Below the pieces are notes generated by a model, which searched no databases, was not told the DNA's origin, and was given only the letters and a program-made list of their open reading frames with translations. Below are positions 51,456-60,749 of a stretch of 64,000 nt of DNA, piece by piece. The position numbers and the translations under genes were made by a program. How positions within the stretch are numbered: position 1 is the stretch's first letter; every line of letters begins with the position of its first letter. This DNA comes from an uncultured delta proteobacterium (GTDB lineage Bacteria; Myxococcota_A; Polyangia; Polyangiales; Polyangiaceae), in the NCBI GenBank assembly GCA_903906315.1, contig CAIVJW010000432.1:1-64000 (forward strand), in the 5' to 3' direction.

Positions 51456-54400
51456 TCAGTTGTAGATGCCCTTCATCGTCGGATCGGCCAGGCCGTAGGC
51501 GTGGAGCGACTGACGGAGGAAGAACGGAATCTCCTCGTAGTGCGACAGCATGATGCACTGCGCGTCCTTGATGCACTGGACCTGGCCCTTGGCGTCGAGC
51601 TCCGGGATGTACCAGTCGGGGGTCCCGTCGCCGTTGAGGTCGGGGCCGTTCGTGACCGCGTAGCCCTTGACGAGGAGCTGGTTGGCCCACTCGAGGATGC
51701 GCGCCGCGATGCCCTTCTGGACGGTCTTGCCGAAGATGACCTCGGTGCCGAAGGTCTTCGCCACGTAGACCTTGCCGTTGGGCAGGTGCAGCTCGATCCG
51801 GTTGTCGAAGCCCGGGTCGCTGTCGCCGCCGATGTCCCAGATCCCGAGGTTGTTCAGCCACCACTGCTGCTGGTTCTCGGGGAGGTAGGCGAGCGTCATC
51901 GCGATGAGGAACTTCTGCTGCTCGAAGCCGACCTGCGGGTCGACCGTCAGCATCTTCTGGCCGGTCTTCGGGCTGAACGAACCGGAGTCCGTCAGGCTCG
52001 AGCACACGGTCGAGCCCTCGCCGGGGAAGCAGACCTCGGGGCCGTCGGCCGGCCACCAGCTGGTCCAGCCGATGGGCGTGCAGGGGAAGAGGGCCGCGGC
52101 CGGGTCCTCGGCGAGGTCGCGCTCCGACGCGCAGGTCTTCGGGCGGCCGTTGGCCTGGGCCTCGATGTGGACGCCCTTGAGCTCGTCGTCGCCCGTCAGG
52201 TTGCTGGCCAGCCACCGGCGGAAGCCGTCGGGGAACAGGTCGGCGACGGACACCGAGCGGTAGCGCGCGTCGTAGAAGTCGTCGCGCGTCGAGCTGATGA
52301 AGTTGTCGACCGACTCGGTCATCAGCATCGCGGCCCAGGCCTTGTCGTAATACGACCCGGCGTTGAGCGTGTAGTCGCGGTCGTACTCGCCGCGGTCGCC
52401 CGCGAGCTGGTTCTCGATCGGCTTGCCGCCGAAGGCGACGTTGCCGTAGTAGCCCGTCCCGCCGTTCGGGATCACGACGCCGAACGCGTACTTCTTCGCG
52501 TCGATGACCGTGCCGGGGGCCAGCTCGGTCGAGCGGTAGACGGTGTCGCTGCCCGTCTTCTGGTGCAGTCCCGGCTCCGGGCGAGCCGTCTGGCGAGCGA
52601 ACTCGTCGAAGGCCATGCCGGACGCGAGGATGTTCTCCGGGAAGAACCCGCCGACGAGGAACTCGGCCTGCGAGGTCAGGTAGAGGTCCCGGTACAGGTT
52701 GACGTAGAGGCCGAGCCCCTTCGCGCCGTCACGGATCTTCTCCATGTAGCGGCTGCGGATGCGGCCCGACGCCTTGCGGACGCTGAACGCCTGCCGGTTG
52801 CGCCGGAAGTTGTCGAAGATGTGGTTGACCTCCGGCTGCGTGATGAGGAAGTCGAAGAGCTCGTACGGGTCGGCGCCGTTGTCGTGCCGGTACACGCTCA
52901 GGTTGCCGAGGTCGGCCCACGAGTCGGTCGCGAAGCCGTAGGGCACGCGGGTGCGGCCCTGGGCGTCGATCGAGCCGCCGTGCGGCTGGTAGGCGTTGGC
53001 GCCTTCCTTCTCGTTCGCGGGGCGCAGGCGGTTCCAGTTCACGTAGTCGACCGGCTGCTGGCGGCAGCGCGAGAACTGGCCGTCGACGCGGACGATCTGG
53101 CCGTCGAGGAGCGGGTTCCAGGCGCCGTCGCGGGCATCGTTCCACGTGGCCGGGCGGAACTTCATGACCTCCTCGTCGGAGTAGTTCACGCAGCTCTCGG
53201 GCTTGATCAGCTCGTAGTTCTTCTGCAGCTCCGAGTAGTGGATGTCGTTGCCGTCGTACTTGAACGTCAGGCCGATGATGCCGCCGAACGTGTCCGTGAA
53301 CGTCTGCACGCCCAGGCCGCGGGGCTTCGAGATGTTGTAGGTCGGGTCGGCGTGCACGGCGACGGCGCCCGAGTAGAACATGCGCGCCGCGGCGAAGTCG
53401 TACGCGGCGAGGCCGGCCATGTCCTGGGCGATGTCGCCCGGGTACTCCATGACCGAGTCCTGCTGCCAGGCGCCGATCATGTTCTTGCTCTCGTTCGGCG
53501 TCATCGGGTCGAAGTAACGCCGGTCGACGCAGTTCTCGGCGTCCTTCTCGTTCTTCAGGTCGCCGCAGGGCTTGGTGACCTTGCCGTTCTTGGTGCGGAG
53601 CTGCCAGTACTGCGGCCGGAACGAGTGCGCGTCGTACGAGCTGATGAAGTTGTGGCGCAGGCCGATCGAGTGCCCCATCTCGTGGATGATGACGCCGTAC
53701 TGCAGGCGCTGCGCGACGTACTGGCGCATCTTCTCGGCGCGATCGAGCTGGGTCTGCAGGCTGTCCGCCGGGTTGAACGCGCCGAACTTCTCCTCGAGGA
53801 CATCCGCGATCCCCGTGAACGAGAAGGGTGCGGGCGCTTCGTTGACGATGCAGGCGTGCCGGTCGGCCAGCCCGAGCTCGCGCATGCGGCGCAGCTCACG
53901 CTCGAAGGTCGGGTTCGCGCCGCGGAGCGGCGAGGCGAACTGCAGCACGGTGTCGCTCAGGGGCAGGCCCTCGACGCCGGCGTACTGCTGCATCGCCGGC
54001 GTGACGAGCAGGGCCTCCATGTCGCTTCCGGCCGCGGCGCGGCGACGGGCGGCATAGATGGGCGCCATGGTCGACGCGGCCTTCGCGTCGGAGCGCGTGT
54101 TCTGGACCCTCTGCTTTAGCTCCAGCAGCTTGGCCTTCACGGCCGGGTCGATCTTCGCGGCAGCTTCCTTCGCCGCCGGGAGGTCCGCCGCCTTGATGCC
54201 GAGCGCCGACGCGATGCGCTGCTCGGCGTCGGCCTTGGTCATCTTCGGCGCCGAGCCGCTGGCGGACGCGTTGTTCGCCTCGACCCAGTCGCGGACGTAC
54301 TTGCCGTCGGTGACCTCCGAGGTCTTCAGCTCGCCCTTGATGTAGCGGGCGGTGTCGATGAGCCCCTGGCTGGCCAGGTCGTTGACGTGCGTCCAGATGT

Positions 54401-56234
54401 TGATGCTCGCCTGGACCTTCTCGCCGGTGAGCGGGTCGTCCGCGTCGACCATGATGCCCCAGGGCGACGGGTCCTGCGGCGACGTGATCGAGTTGACCTG
54501 GTGGTAGCGCAGGTCGCCGATGCGCACGGTCAGCGCGGCCTGGCAGGCCTGGCGCGTGGCGTCGTCGAGCTGGCTCGGGTGCACGGCGCACGCCCCGGCC
54601 TTCATGCCGGCGGGCAGTCGCGGCCCGCCGCAATCCGTCGGATCGTCCGCCTGCACGGGGCTGTGGCACATGACGATCATCTCGCGCGCCTTCGCGATCG
54701 CGATGACGCCCGGCGTGTACTGGCGCAGGGCACCGACCTCGTCGGCGACCGCGTTGCAGTCCTTGCCCTGGTACGCCTTGCCGTGCCGGCAGTCGTCGAC
54801 CTCACGCGCGAGCGCAATCGCGTCGGCGTTGTCGTCCATCTGGCCGGTGTAGACGGGGTACTGCGTCGCGCAGTCGGTGCCGCCCGTGGTCACGCACTCG
54901 GTGTAGCGCGCGGTGACGACCGACGCGCGCAGCGCGACGTCCCACTCGTGCGCGGCCCAGTCGGTGCCGTCGAAGAAGTTCGAGTTCGACCCCTGGGTGA
55001 AGTACCAGACGACCGGGACTTCCTTGCGGTCACGGTAGGGCAGCGTGCAGCGCTGCTTGAACGTGTCGCACTTGGAGCCCTTGCCGACGGCCTGGCACTC
55101 GTCCTCGGTGCCGTCCGGGCCGCCGCTGCCGTCCGCGCCGACCACGTCGCGGTGCGGGTCCTGGCCGGCGGGCGTGGTCTCCGGCGTGAAGCACGCGACC
55201 TCGCCCTTCATGTTCGCCGCGTCCTTGTAGAAGTGGCTGCGCTCCCACAGGTTGTAGCGGTCGAGGAACCGGTACCACTTGTTGTCGCTCATCCCGTAGT
55301 CGCGGGCGTAGCCGTAGCGGTCGGTGTAGAAGCCGCCGTACGAGGCGAACTTGAAGCCGTCCCAGTCGACCGGCTCGTAGTCCTTGTCGACCACGCGCAT
55401 GAACGAGTTGCGGATGGTCAGCTCGACCGGATCGCACGAGCCCGCGGGCGCCGAGCCGCTCATGAAGTCCGCGTCGAGGTAGCACGCGGGGAACTTCGAG
55501 ATGCCGTACTCGGCCGCCCAGTCGAACTTGGACAGGTCGATCATGCCCGGCGAGGCGAAGGCCTTCGTCGTCACGTCGAAGTAGCCGCCCTCGGCGTCGA
55601 AGTGCGGCGCGTTCGGGTCGGTCGGGTCGTTGACGTAGTACGAGAGCGGCTCGAAGCTGATGCCGCCGTTGATGCCCATCATCGAGAGCATGTCGAAGTC
55701 GTACGAGCCCGAGTTCAGGTTCTTCGACCAGTCGACGCGCATGTACTCGCGCTCGTACCAGGGCCGATCGGACTGGTTCTCGACGATGACGTTCGACTCT
55801 TCGCCCGTCGTCGGGTTGTAGTCGCGCCGGATGTCGAAGTGCGTCTGGATACGGAAGGCGACCGAGATGACGCCGTCGGTGCTCGCCGGTCCGACACCCT
55901 TGTGATCGCTGTCCGCGATGCGCTCGTAGGTGATTCGGCCGATCAGCATGTCCTCCTGGACCACCCACTTGATGCGGGAGATCGGCTGGGAGAACGTCGA
56001 GGTGAACATCCCGTCCTGAGCTGCGCCGTAGCCGACGTCGATGAGCGTCGGCCGGCTGTAGAACTCGGGGTCATCCGAGGGATCGGTCAGCTTCGCGCCG
56101 ACGAAGAACGACTTCGCCAGGGCGTTCGGCTGGACCCTGTTGATCGGTGGGCGTTCCTGGGCGCAGCCGACTGCCCCCCCGGCGACCAGCCCAACGGCTG
56201 CCGCCATAACCGCCCTTGTCCACATCCATCTCAT
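51456..56234 (-). CDS. Very large metzincin-like zinc metalloprotease lipoprotein
   Basis: A 1592-residue predicted lipoprotein (lipobox AVGC, Cys24). The metzincin-type zinc motif HEMGHSIGLRH lies at residues 851-861, with His851, Glu852, His855 and His861. The N-terminal 850 residues and C-terminal 730 residues resemble no domain I recognise, though an Asp-rich segment near the C-terminus (GPDLNGDGTPDWY) may bind calcium. The ATG at 56234 follows AAGGAGG at a suitable distance. Such giant metalloprotease lipoproteins occur in Myxococcota and may help degrade prey or matrix; the role is inference. A candidate sigma-54 promoter lies upstream. Confidence 0.85.
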   Translation of the reverse strand: MRWMWTRAVMAAAVGLVAGGAVGCAQERPPINRVQPNALAKSFFVGAKLTDPSDDPEFYSRPTLIDVGYGAAQDGMFTSTFSQPISRIKWVVQEDMLIGRITYERIADSDHKGVGPASTDGVISVAFRIQTHFDIRRDYNPTTGEESNVIVENQSDRPWYEREYMRVDWSKNLNSGSYDFDMLSMMGINGGISFEPLSYYVNDPTDPNAPHFDAEGGYFDVTTKAFASPGMIDLSKFDWAAEYGISKFPACYLDADFMSGSAPAGSCDPVELTIRNSFMRVVDKDYEPVDWDGFKFASYGGFYTDRYGYARDYGMSDNKWYRFLDRYNLWERSHFYKDAANMKGEVACFTPETTPAGQDPHRDVVGADGSGGPDGTEDECQAVGKGSKCDTFKQRCTLPYRDRKEVPVVWYFTQGSNSNFFDGTDWAAHEWDVALRASVVTARYTECVTTGGTDCATQYPVYTGQMDDNADAIALAREVDDCRHGKAYQGKDCNAVADEVGALRQYTPGVIAIAKAREMIVMCHSPVQADDPTDCGGPRLPAGMKAGACAVHPSQLDDATRQACQAALTVRIGDLRYHQVNSITSPQDPSPWGIMVDADDPLTGEKVQASINIWTHVNDLASQGLIDTARYIKGELKTSEVTDGKYVRDWVEANNASASGSAPKMTKADAEQRIASALGIKAADLPAAKEAAAKIDPAVKAKLLELKQRVQNTRSDAKAASTMAPIYAARRRAAAGSDMEALLVTPAMQQYAGVEGLPLSDTVLQFASPLRGANPTFERELRRMRELGLADRHACIVNEAPAPFSFTGIADVLEEKFGAFNPADSLQTQLDRAEKMRQYVAQRLQYGVIIHEMGHSIGLRHNFISSYDAHSFRPQYWQLRTKNGKVTKPCGDLKNEKDAENCVDRRYFDPMTPNESKNMIGAWQQDSVMEYPGDIAQDMAGLAAYDFAAARMFYSGAVAVHADPTYNISKPRGLGVQTFTDTFGGIIGLTFKYDGNDIHYSELQKNYELIKPESCVNYSDEEVMKFRPATWNDARDGAWNPLLDGQIVRVDGQFSRCRQQPVDYVNWNRLRPANEKEGANAYQPHGGSIDAQGRTRVPYGFATDSWADLGNLSVYRHDNGADPYELFDFLITQPEVNHIFDNFRRNRQAFSVRKASGRIRSRYMEKIRDGAKGLGLYVNLYRDLYLTSQAEFLVGGFFPENILASGMAFDEFARQTARPEPGLHQKTGSDTVYRSTELAPGTVIDAKKYAFGVVIPNGGTGYYGNVAFGGKPIENQLAGDRGEYDRDYTLNAGSYYDKAWAAMLMTESVDNFISSTRDDFYDARYRSVSVADLFPDGFRRWLASNLTGDDELKGVHIEAQANGRPKTCASERDLAEDPAAALFPCTPIGWTSWWPADGPEVCFPGEGSTVCSSLTDSGSFSPKTGQKMLTVDPQVGFEQQKFLIAMTLAYLPENQQQWWLNNLGIWDIGGDSDPGFDNRIELHLPNGKVYVAKTFGTEVIFGKTVQKGIAARILEWANQLLVKGYAVTNGPDLNGDGTPDWYIPELDAKGQVQCIKDAQCIMLSHYEEIPFFLRQSLHAYGLADPTMKGIYN

Positions 56235-56329
56235 CGGAGATCCTCCTTCAACTGCCACTCAAGGTTCGGACGTCGAAGCTCGTCGCGCCATGTGCCCGCG
56301 GGCTGCGCGGGGAGATCGCTAGGAGCGAA

Positions 56330-56345
56330 AGCAGAATCAATGCCA
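56330..56345 (-). promoter_or_regulatory. Candidate sigma-54 promoter of the metzincin-like gene
   Basis: On the minus strand TGGCATTGATTCTGCT has GG and GC dinucleotides separated by exactly 10 bases, matching the -24/-12 pattern of sigma-54 promoters; only three of the well-conserved positions deviate. The predicted start site, near 56319, is about 85 bases upstream of the gene. It lies past a hisD stem-loop, consistent with an independent transcript. Confidence 0.45.
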
Positions 56346-56390
56346 GTCGCAATGCTCAATCGTTACGGGAGATTGTCGGGGCTCCGTGCC

Positions 56391-56409
56391 ACGCGCCCCC
56401 GGCGCGCGT
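56391..56409 (-). terminator. Stem-loop overlapping the hisD stop
   Basis: ACGCGC (56391-56396) and GCGCGT (56404-56409) form a 6-bp stem with a 7-base loop immediately at the end of hisD on the minus strand. It probably ends hisD transcription before the metalloprotease promoter. Confidence 0.35.
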
Positions 56410-57728
56410 TAGGGCCCTGACTGCGGTTCGTTAACGCCGCGCGTGCGTGCGCCGACGGCGCCGAGCCGGAGCTCGACGGCGCGGGCGTGAGCCTCGAGGC
56501 CCTCGGCTCGGGCCAGCGCGGTGATGTGGGGGGCGTGCCGCGCGAGCGCGGCCGCGGAGTAGCCGATGATGCTCGAGCGGGTGACGAAGTCGTAGACCCC
56601 GAGCGGCGCTCCGAATCGCGCTCCGCCGCCGGTCGGGAGGACGTGCGACGGGCCCGCGAGGTAGTCGCCCGCGGCGACCGGGGCGAGGGGCCCCACCAGG
56701 ATCGCGCCGGCGGCGTGGATGCGGTCGAGGAGCGCCTCCGGATCGGCCACGTGCAGGGCGACGTGCTCGGCGGCGATGGCGTTGCCGATCTTCACGAGCC
56801 GGTCGACGCTCGTCACCACCAGGGCGACCCCGCGATCGCGGAGTGACGCCTCGATGATCGCGCGGCGCGGCTGGGTCACGAGCTGCTCGGCGATCGCGGC
56901 GACCGTCGCGTCGGCGAGCGCGCGGGAGGTCGTGGCGAGGATGGCCCAGGCGTCCTCGTCGTGCTCGGCCTGGGAGAGCAGGTCCGCGGCGACGAGGCGA
57001 GGGTCGGCCGACTCGTCGGCGAGCACGAGGATCTCGCTCGGGCCGGCGATCGAGTCGATGTCGACCTCGCCGAAGACCATGCGCTTGGCGCAGGCGACGT
57101 AGGCGTTGCCCGGGCCGACGATCTTGTCGACGGCGGTGACCGAGGCCGTCCCGTAGGCGAGCGCGCCGATGGCCTGGGCGCCGCCGGCGTCGAGGATCTC
57201 CGTGACGCCCGACAGGTGCGCGGCGGCCAGGATGGCGTCGTCGGGGGCGGGGGTCGCGAGGACGAGGTCGCGCACGCCTGCGACGCGCGCGGGGATCGCG
57301 GCCATGAGGACGCTGGAGGGGTAGCGGGCCTTGCCGCCGGGGGCGTAGACGCCGACCCGCGCGAGCGGGCGCACGCGGAGCCCCAGCGTGACGCCGTCTG
57401 CGTCCTCGAAGCGGAAGCCGGGCTCGCGCTCGCGCTCGTGGAACCGCTCGATGCGGGCTGCGGCGAAGGTGAGGGCGTCGCGCACGGGCGCGGGGAGTCG
57501 CGCGAGGGCGCCTGCGCCGTCGAAGGTCCGCGTCACCAGCACGGCCGGGGTGCGCCGCTCGAAGCGCTCGACGTAGCGCAGCACGGCGTCGTCGCCTTCG
57601 GCGCGCACGTCGTCGAGGATCGCGCGGACCGCGGGGGCGACGGCCTCCAGGTCCGAGGCGCCGCGGCCGCGGAGGCGGCGCAGCTGGGCCTCGAACGCGG
57701 GCGTGCCGTCGACGGTGAGGGTCAGCAT
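56409..57728 (-). CDS. hisD: Histidinol dehydrogenase
   Basis: A 439-residue zinc enzyme catalysing the last two steps of histidine synthesis. It has the family segments VYAPGGKARYPSSVLMAAIPARVAG, IVGPGNAYV and DSIAGPSE. SQAEHDE carries a zinc ligand His, AAEHVALHV the catalytic Glu-His, and GDYLAGPSHVLPT another conserved block. The ATG at 57728 gives normal length. No other his gene is adjacent, so it is away from a his operon. Confidence 0.95.
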   Translation of the reverse strand: MLTLTVDGTPAFEAQLRRLRGRGASDLEAVAPAVRAILDDVRAEGDDAVLRYVERFERRTPAVLVTRTFDGAGALARLPAPVRDALTFAAARIERFHEREREPGFRFEDADGVTLGLRVRPLARVGVYAPGGKARYPSSVLMAAIPARVAGVRDLVLATPAPDDAILAAAHLSGVTEILDAGGAQAIGALAYGTASVTAVDKIVGPGNAYVACAKRMVFGEVDIDSIAGPSEILVLADESADPRLVAADLLSQAEHDEDAWAILATTSRALADATVAAIAEQLVTQPRRAIIEASLRDRGVALVVTSVDRLVKIGNAIAAEHVALHVADPEALLDRIHAAGAILVGPLAPVAAGDYLAGPSHVLPTGGGARFGAPLGVYDFVTRSSIIGYSAAALARHAPHITALARAEGLEAHARAVELRLGAVGARTRGVNEPQSGP

Positions 57729-57938
57729 GCGGGGGCGGTGGGCTCTCGGCTGCGTGGTGGCGTCGCGCGACGGCACGTTGGCGGAGGGAGGCGAGCCTCT
57801 ACCACAGGGGCTACCCGCATGGAACGGCTCCTCGGTGCTCGGCCGCGCACCTCCGCATGCTCGCGTCCGCCCTCCCGGGGCTCTCGATCGGCCGCCGGGA
57901 AGGCGCCCGTGCCGCGCGGGGTGCGCTAGCGTTGGCGC

Positions 57939-58916
57939 ATGCGGCTCGGCCGAACCCTCTTGGCGGGCCTCCTGCTCGCGCTGCCCGCGCTCGCGGGGTG
58001 TCCCGGGAACCTCTGTCTGCTCAAGGTCTGCAATGGCGGCGACTGCCGATGCTCCATTTCCTCGTGTGGGGAGGGAGCTGCCTTCGACACGCGGCAGAAC
58101 CGTTGCCGGTGCGTGGTCGGCTACCTCGCCGCGGCGGGGCAGTGCCTCACGCCCGCAGCCGCGAATGCGTATTGCGGGCGCGGGCGGCACTGGGAGGGCG
58201 CGGGCTGCGCGGCGGACCGGTGCCGCCCGGGCGACGAGCTCGACCATGCGACCGGGATGTGCATCCCGCACGACCAGGTGACACAGGTCGCGACGAACCT
58301 CGGCGTCGCGGTGGGCAAGGACGAGAAGCTCGGGTGCCCGGCCGGGCAGGAGCTCGTGATCGATGGCGGCAACGCGGCCTGCGTGCCCAAGGCCGAGACG
58401 TGCGCGCCCGACGAGGTGTGGACGGGCCAGGCCTGTGCCAAGGTGGCTCAGTGTCCGACCGGGTCGAGCTTCGACCGCGCGCTCGGTCGCTGCGTCGAGT
58501 ACGCCCGCGGCGGATCGGGTGAGCTCGTGGTCGACGTCGCGCAGTGGGCGCAGTCGAGCTACGGGCCGAACGGGGGGGCGGGGAGCGCCGGATTCTGCGG
58601 TGATTTCACCAAGAAGCCGCTCGCGTTCGGCGTCGCGCCGGGGGCCACGGCGAGCGTGCGGGTCGCGGTGATGCTGTCGTTTCCCGACCGGACCATCGGG
58701 AAGGGCGCCCTCCGGACGGTCGCGGTCTTCGACGCGAGCGGCGTCCAGGTGCCGGCGCGCGGGGCGGCGGAGGTGGACGCCGCGGCCCGTTCGATCTTCG
58801 GCACCCTCGTCCAAGGGGGCGGGCGATCGAGCGTCGCCGGCGCGGCGACGACGGTGACGTGCTCCGTCGTGAACGCGAGCAAGCCGGTCGCGGTCCCGGC
58901 GACGGGCGGGTTCTGA
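57939..58916 (+). CDS. Cysteine-rich lipoprotein
   Basis: A 325-residue predicted lipoprotein with lipobox LAGC (Cys20). The first half is Cys-rich with EGF/TIL-like short modules (CNGGDCRCSISSC, then further C-x-x-C pairs). The C-terminal half is beta-rich with fewer Cys. No catalytic motif is recognised. It is divergent from hisD across 210 bases in which I saw no clear element, and ends 22 bases from a convergent kinase gene. Confidence 0.72.
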   Translation: MRLGRTLLAGLLLALPALAGCPGNLCLLKVCNGGDCRCSISSCGEGAAFDTRQNRCRCVVGYLAAAGQCLTPAAANAYCGRGRHWEGAGCAADRCRPGDELDHATGMCIPHDQVTQVATNLGVAVGKDEKLGCPAGQELVIDGGNAACVPKAETCAPDEVWTGQACAKVAQCPTGSSFDRALGRCVEYARGGSGELVVDVAQWAQSSYGPNGGAGSAGFCGDFTKKPLAFGVAPGATASVRVAVMLSFPDRTIGKGALRTVAVFDASGVQVPARGAAEVDAAARSIFGTLVQGGGRSSVAGAATTVTCSVVNASKPVAVPATGGF

Positions 58917-58938
58917 CGCAAGGCTCGCGCGCGGGCGC

Positions 58939-60738
58939 TCACTTCGGGCGGCGCGACAGCATGATGACGATGGCCGTCGTGCGCAGCGGGCCGAGGCCGC
59001 GGCAGCTCACGACCTTGTCGCCCTCGCGGACGAAGTTTGCCGCCGTCGGCTCGACCTTTGCCGCCTCGACGCGCAGGCGGGAGCCCTCGAGGGAGGCCGC
59101 GAGCGGGCGGCCGGCGGCGGTCGTGAACGTCTCGAAACAGGTCGTTCGGGCGCGTCCGTCGTAGGCGGTGCCGACGGGCGGCATCGGACGGAGGCGGTCC
59201 TCGACGGTGAAGTCGTCTTGCTTGCCCGCGATGGCGCGCAGGGTGAATCGCGCCTCGCCCGATCGGTAGCCCTGCGCGGCGAAGGGCGTGTCGTCGACGA
59301 TGCGAAACTCGAGCAAATCGCCCGAGAGGACGGCGTCGAAGTCGTTGCCGTTCTCGCTCGACCACGCCCCCTCGAGCGCGTGAAGTGGTGACACTGGCGG
59401 TGTGGCAGGCGCCGACGTCGCGGCGATGGACGGAGCCGGTCGCGGGGCCGAGTTCGCCGCAGGAGGCGCGAACGAGGGGCGGGCGGCGGTCGCTCGTGGC
59501 GGCGGAGGGGCCGGCGAGAGCGCGCCCGAGAGCGCGACGGCGGCGCCGGCCCCGAGGGCCACGACCGCCACGATCACCGCGAGGATCACGCTCGGTCGCG
59601 AGCCGGAAGGCGCGCTCGGTGCGGCGGAGTCGTCGCCCGTCCGTGCCGGCTGCGATCGCGCGGCTTCATCGAGCGCGGCGAGCAGCTCGGCGCAGCTGGC
59701 GAAGCGGTCCTCGCGGCGCTTGGCGCAGGCCTTCTGCAGGAGGGCGTCGAAAGCGCGAGGCACGTCGGGCCGCCGATCGGCCACCCGCGGCAGCGGCGCC
59801 TCGGCCTGCATGCGCATGATCTCGTAGTCGCTGTCCGCATCGAACGGGACGCGCCCGACCAGCAACTCGTAGAGCAGGACCCCGAGCGCGTAGATGTCCA
59901 CGCGCTCGTCGAGGTCGCGTCGGCCCGTGACCTGCTCGGGCGACATGTACCCGACCGACCCGATGATGCCCTTGGTCTGGCCGCGCCCCTCGCGCGCGTC
60001 GTCCGTCGACTTGGCGATGCCGAAGTCGGTGACCTTGACGACGCCGTCCTTGCGGCGGACGAGGATGTTGGCGGGCTTCAGATCGCGGTGGATCACGCCC
60101 TCGGCGTGGGCCGCGGCGATGCCTTGCACGACCTGCCGGAACAGCCGGACGGCCTCGTCGACGGCGAGCGGCTCGCCAGCTGCCACGTGGGCCGCGATGG
60201 TCGCGTCGAGGCTCTGCCCTTCGACGTACTGCATGACGAGCCAGAGCTCGTCGCCGTCGGCGACGACGGCCTTCAGCGGGACGACGTTCGGGTGGTCGAT
60301 GCGCGCGAGCGCCCGGCCCTCGGAGAGCGTCCGATCCCGGATGTCCGCGCGGTGGGCGAGCTCCGCGCGCACGGCCTTGAGGACGACGTCCGTGCCAGTG
60401 TGCACGTCGCGCGCGAGGTAGACGACGCCCATGCCGCCCTCGCCGAGGAGCCGCACGATCTCGTACTTGCGATCGACGAGCGCCCCCGGCGCGCGGGGCG
60501 CGACCGAGTCGCGACGGCCCGCCGCGCGGTCGCCGGTCGGCGGCTGCGCTGGATCGGCCGCCGCGCGGGGCGGGTCGGGGAGCGTGCTCGGGACCGCTGC
60601 CACGGCGGGCGCGGCCTCGAACGCCGCGGCCGCCGGCTCGCCGGGGACCGTGGCTTCGATGCGCAGGGCGGCACCGCACGCGCCGCAAAACGCGACGTTT
60701 CCCGCAGCGTCGGCCGCGCACTTCGGGCAGCGCGCCAT
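58939..60738 (-). CDS. Serine/threonine protein kinase with N-terminal zinc ribbon
   Basis: A 599-residue Hanks-type kinase from the ATG at 60738. An N-terminal zinc ribbon (CPKC...CGACG) precedes a Pro/Ala linker. The kinase domain has GEGGMG, VVLKAV lysine, HRDLKPAN (about residue 217), DFG and SPEQ. A transmembrane helix (VILAVIVAVVALGAGAAVAL) separates it from a Pro-rich linker and a beta-rich extracytoplasmic domain (about 450-599). It probably senses an external cue and phosphorylates cytoplasmic targets. It is followed on the same strand, upstream, by a SUKH gene 11 bases away. Confidence 0.88.
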   Translation of the reverse strand: MARCPKCAADAAGNVAFCGACGAALRIEATVPGEPAAAAFEAAPAVAAVPSTLPDPPRAAADPAQPPTGDRAAGRRDSVAPRAPGALVDRKYEIVRLLGEGGMGVVYLARDVHTGTDVVLKAVRAELAHRADIRDRTLSEGRALARIDHPNVVPLKAVVADGDELWLVMQYVEGQSLDATIAAHVAAGEPLAVDEAVRLFRQVVQGIAAAHAEGVIHRDLKPANILVRRKDGVVKVTDFGIAKSTDDAREGRGQTKGIIGSVGYMSPEQVTGRRDLDERVDIYALGVLLYELLVGRVPFDADSDYEIMRMQAEAPLPRVADRRPDVPRAFDALLQKACAKRREDRFASCAELLAALDEAARSQPARTGDDSAAPSAPSGSRPSVILAVIVAVVALGAGAAVALSGALSPAPPPPRATAARPSFAPPAANSAPRPAPSIAATSAPATPPVSPLHALEGAWSSENGNDFDAVLSGDLLEFRIVDDTPFAAQGYRSGEARFTLRAIAGKQDDFTVEDRLRPMPPVGTAYDGRARTTCFETFTTAAGRPLAASLEGSRLRVEAAKVEPTAANFVREGDKVVSCRGLGPLRTTAIVIMLSRRPK

Positions 60739-60749
60739 GGCCGGGGAGG

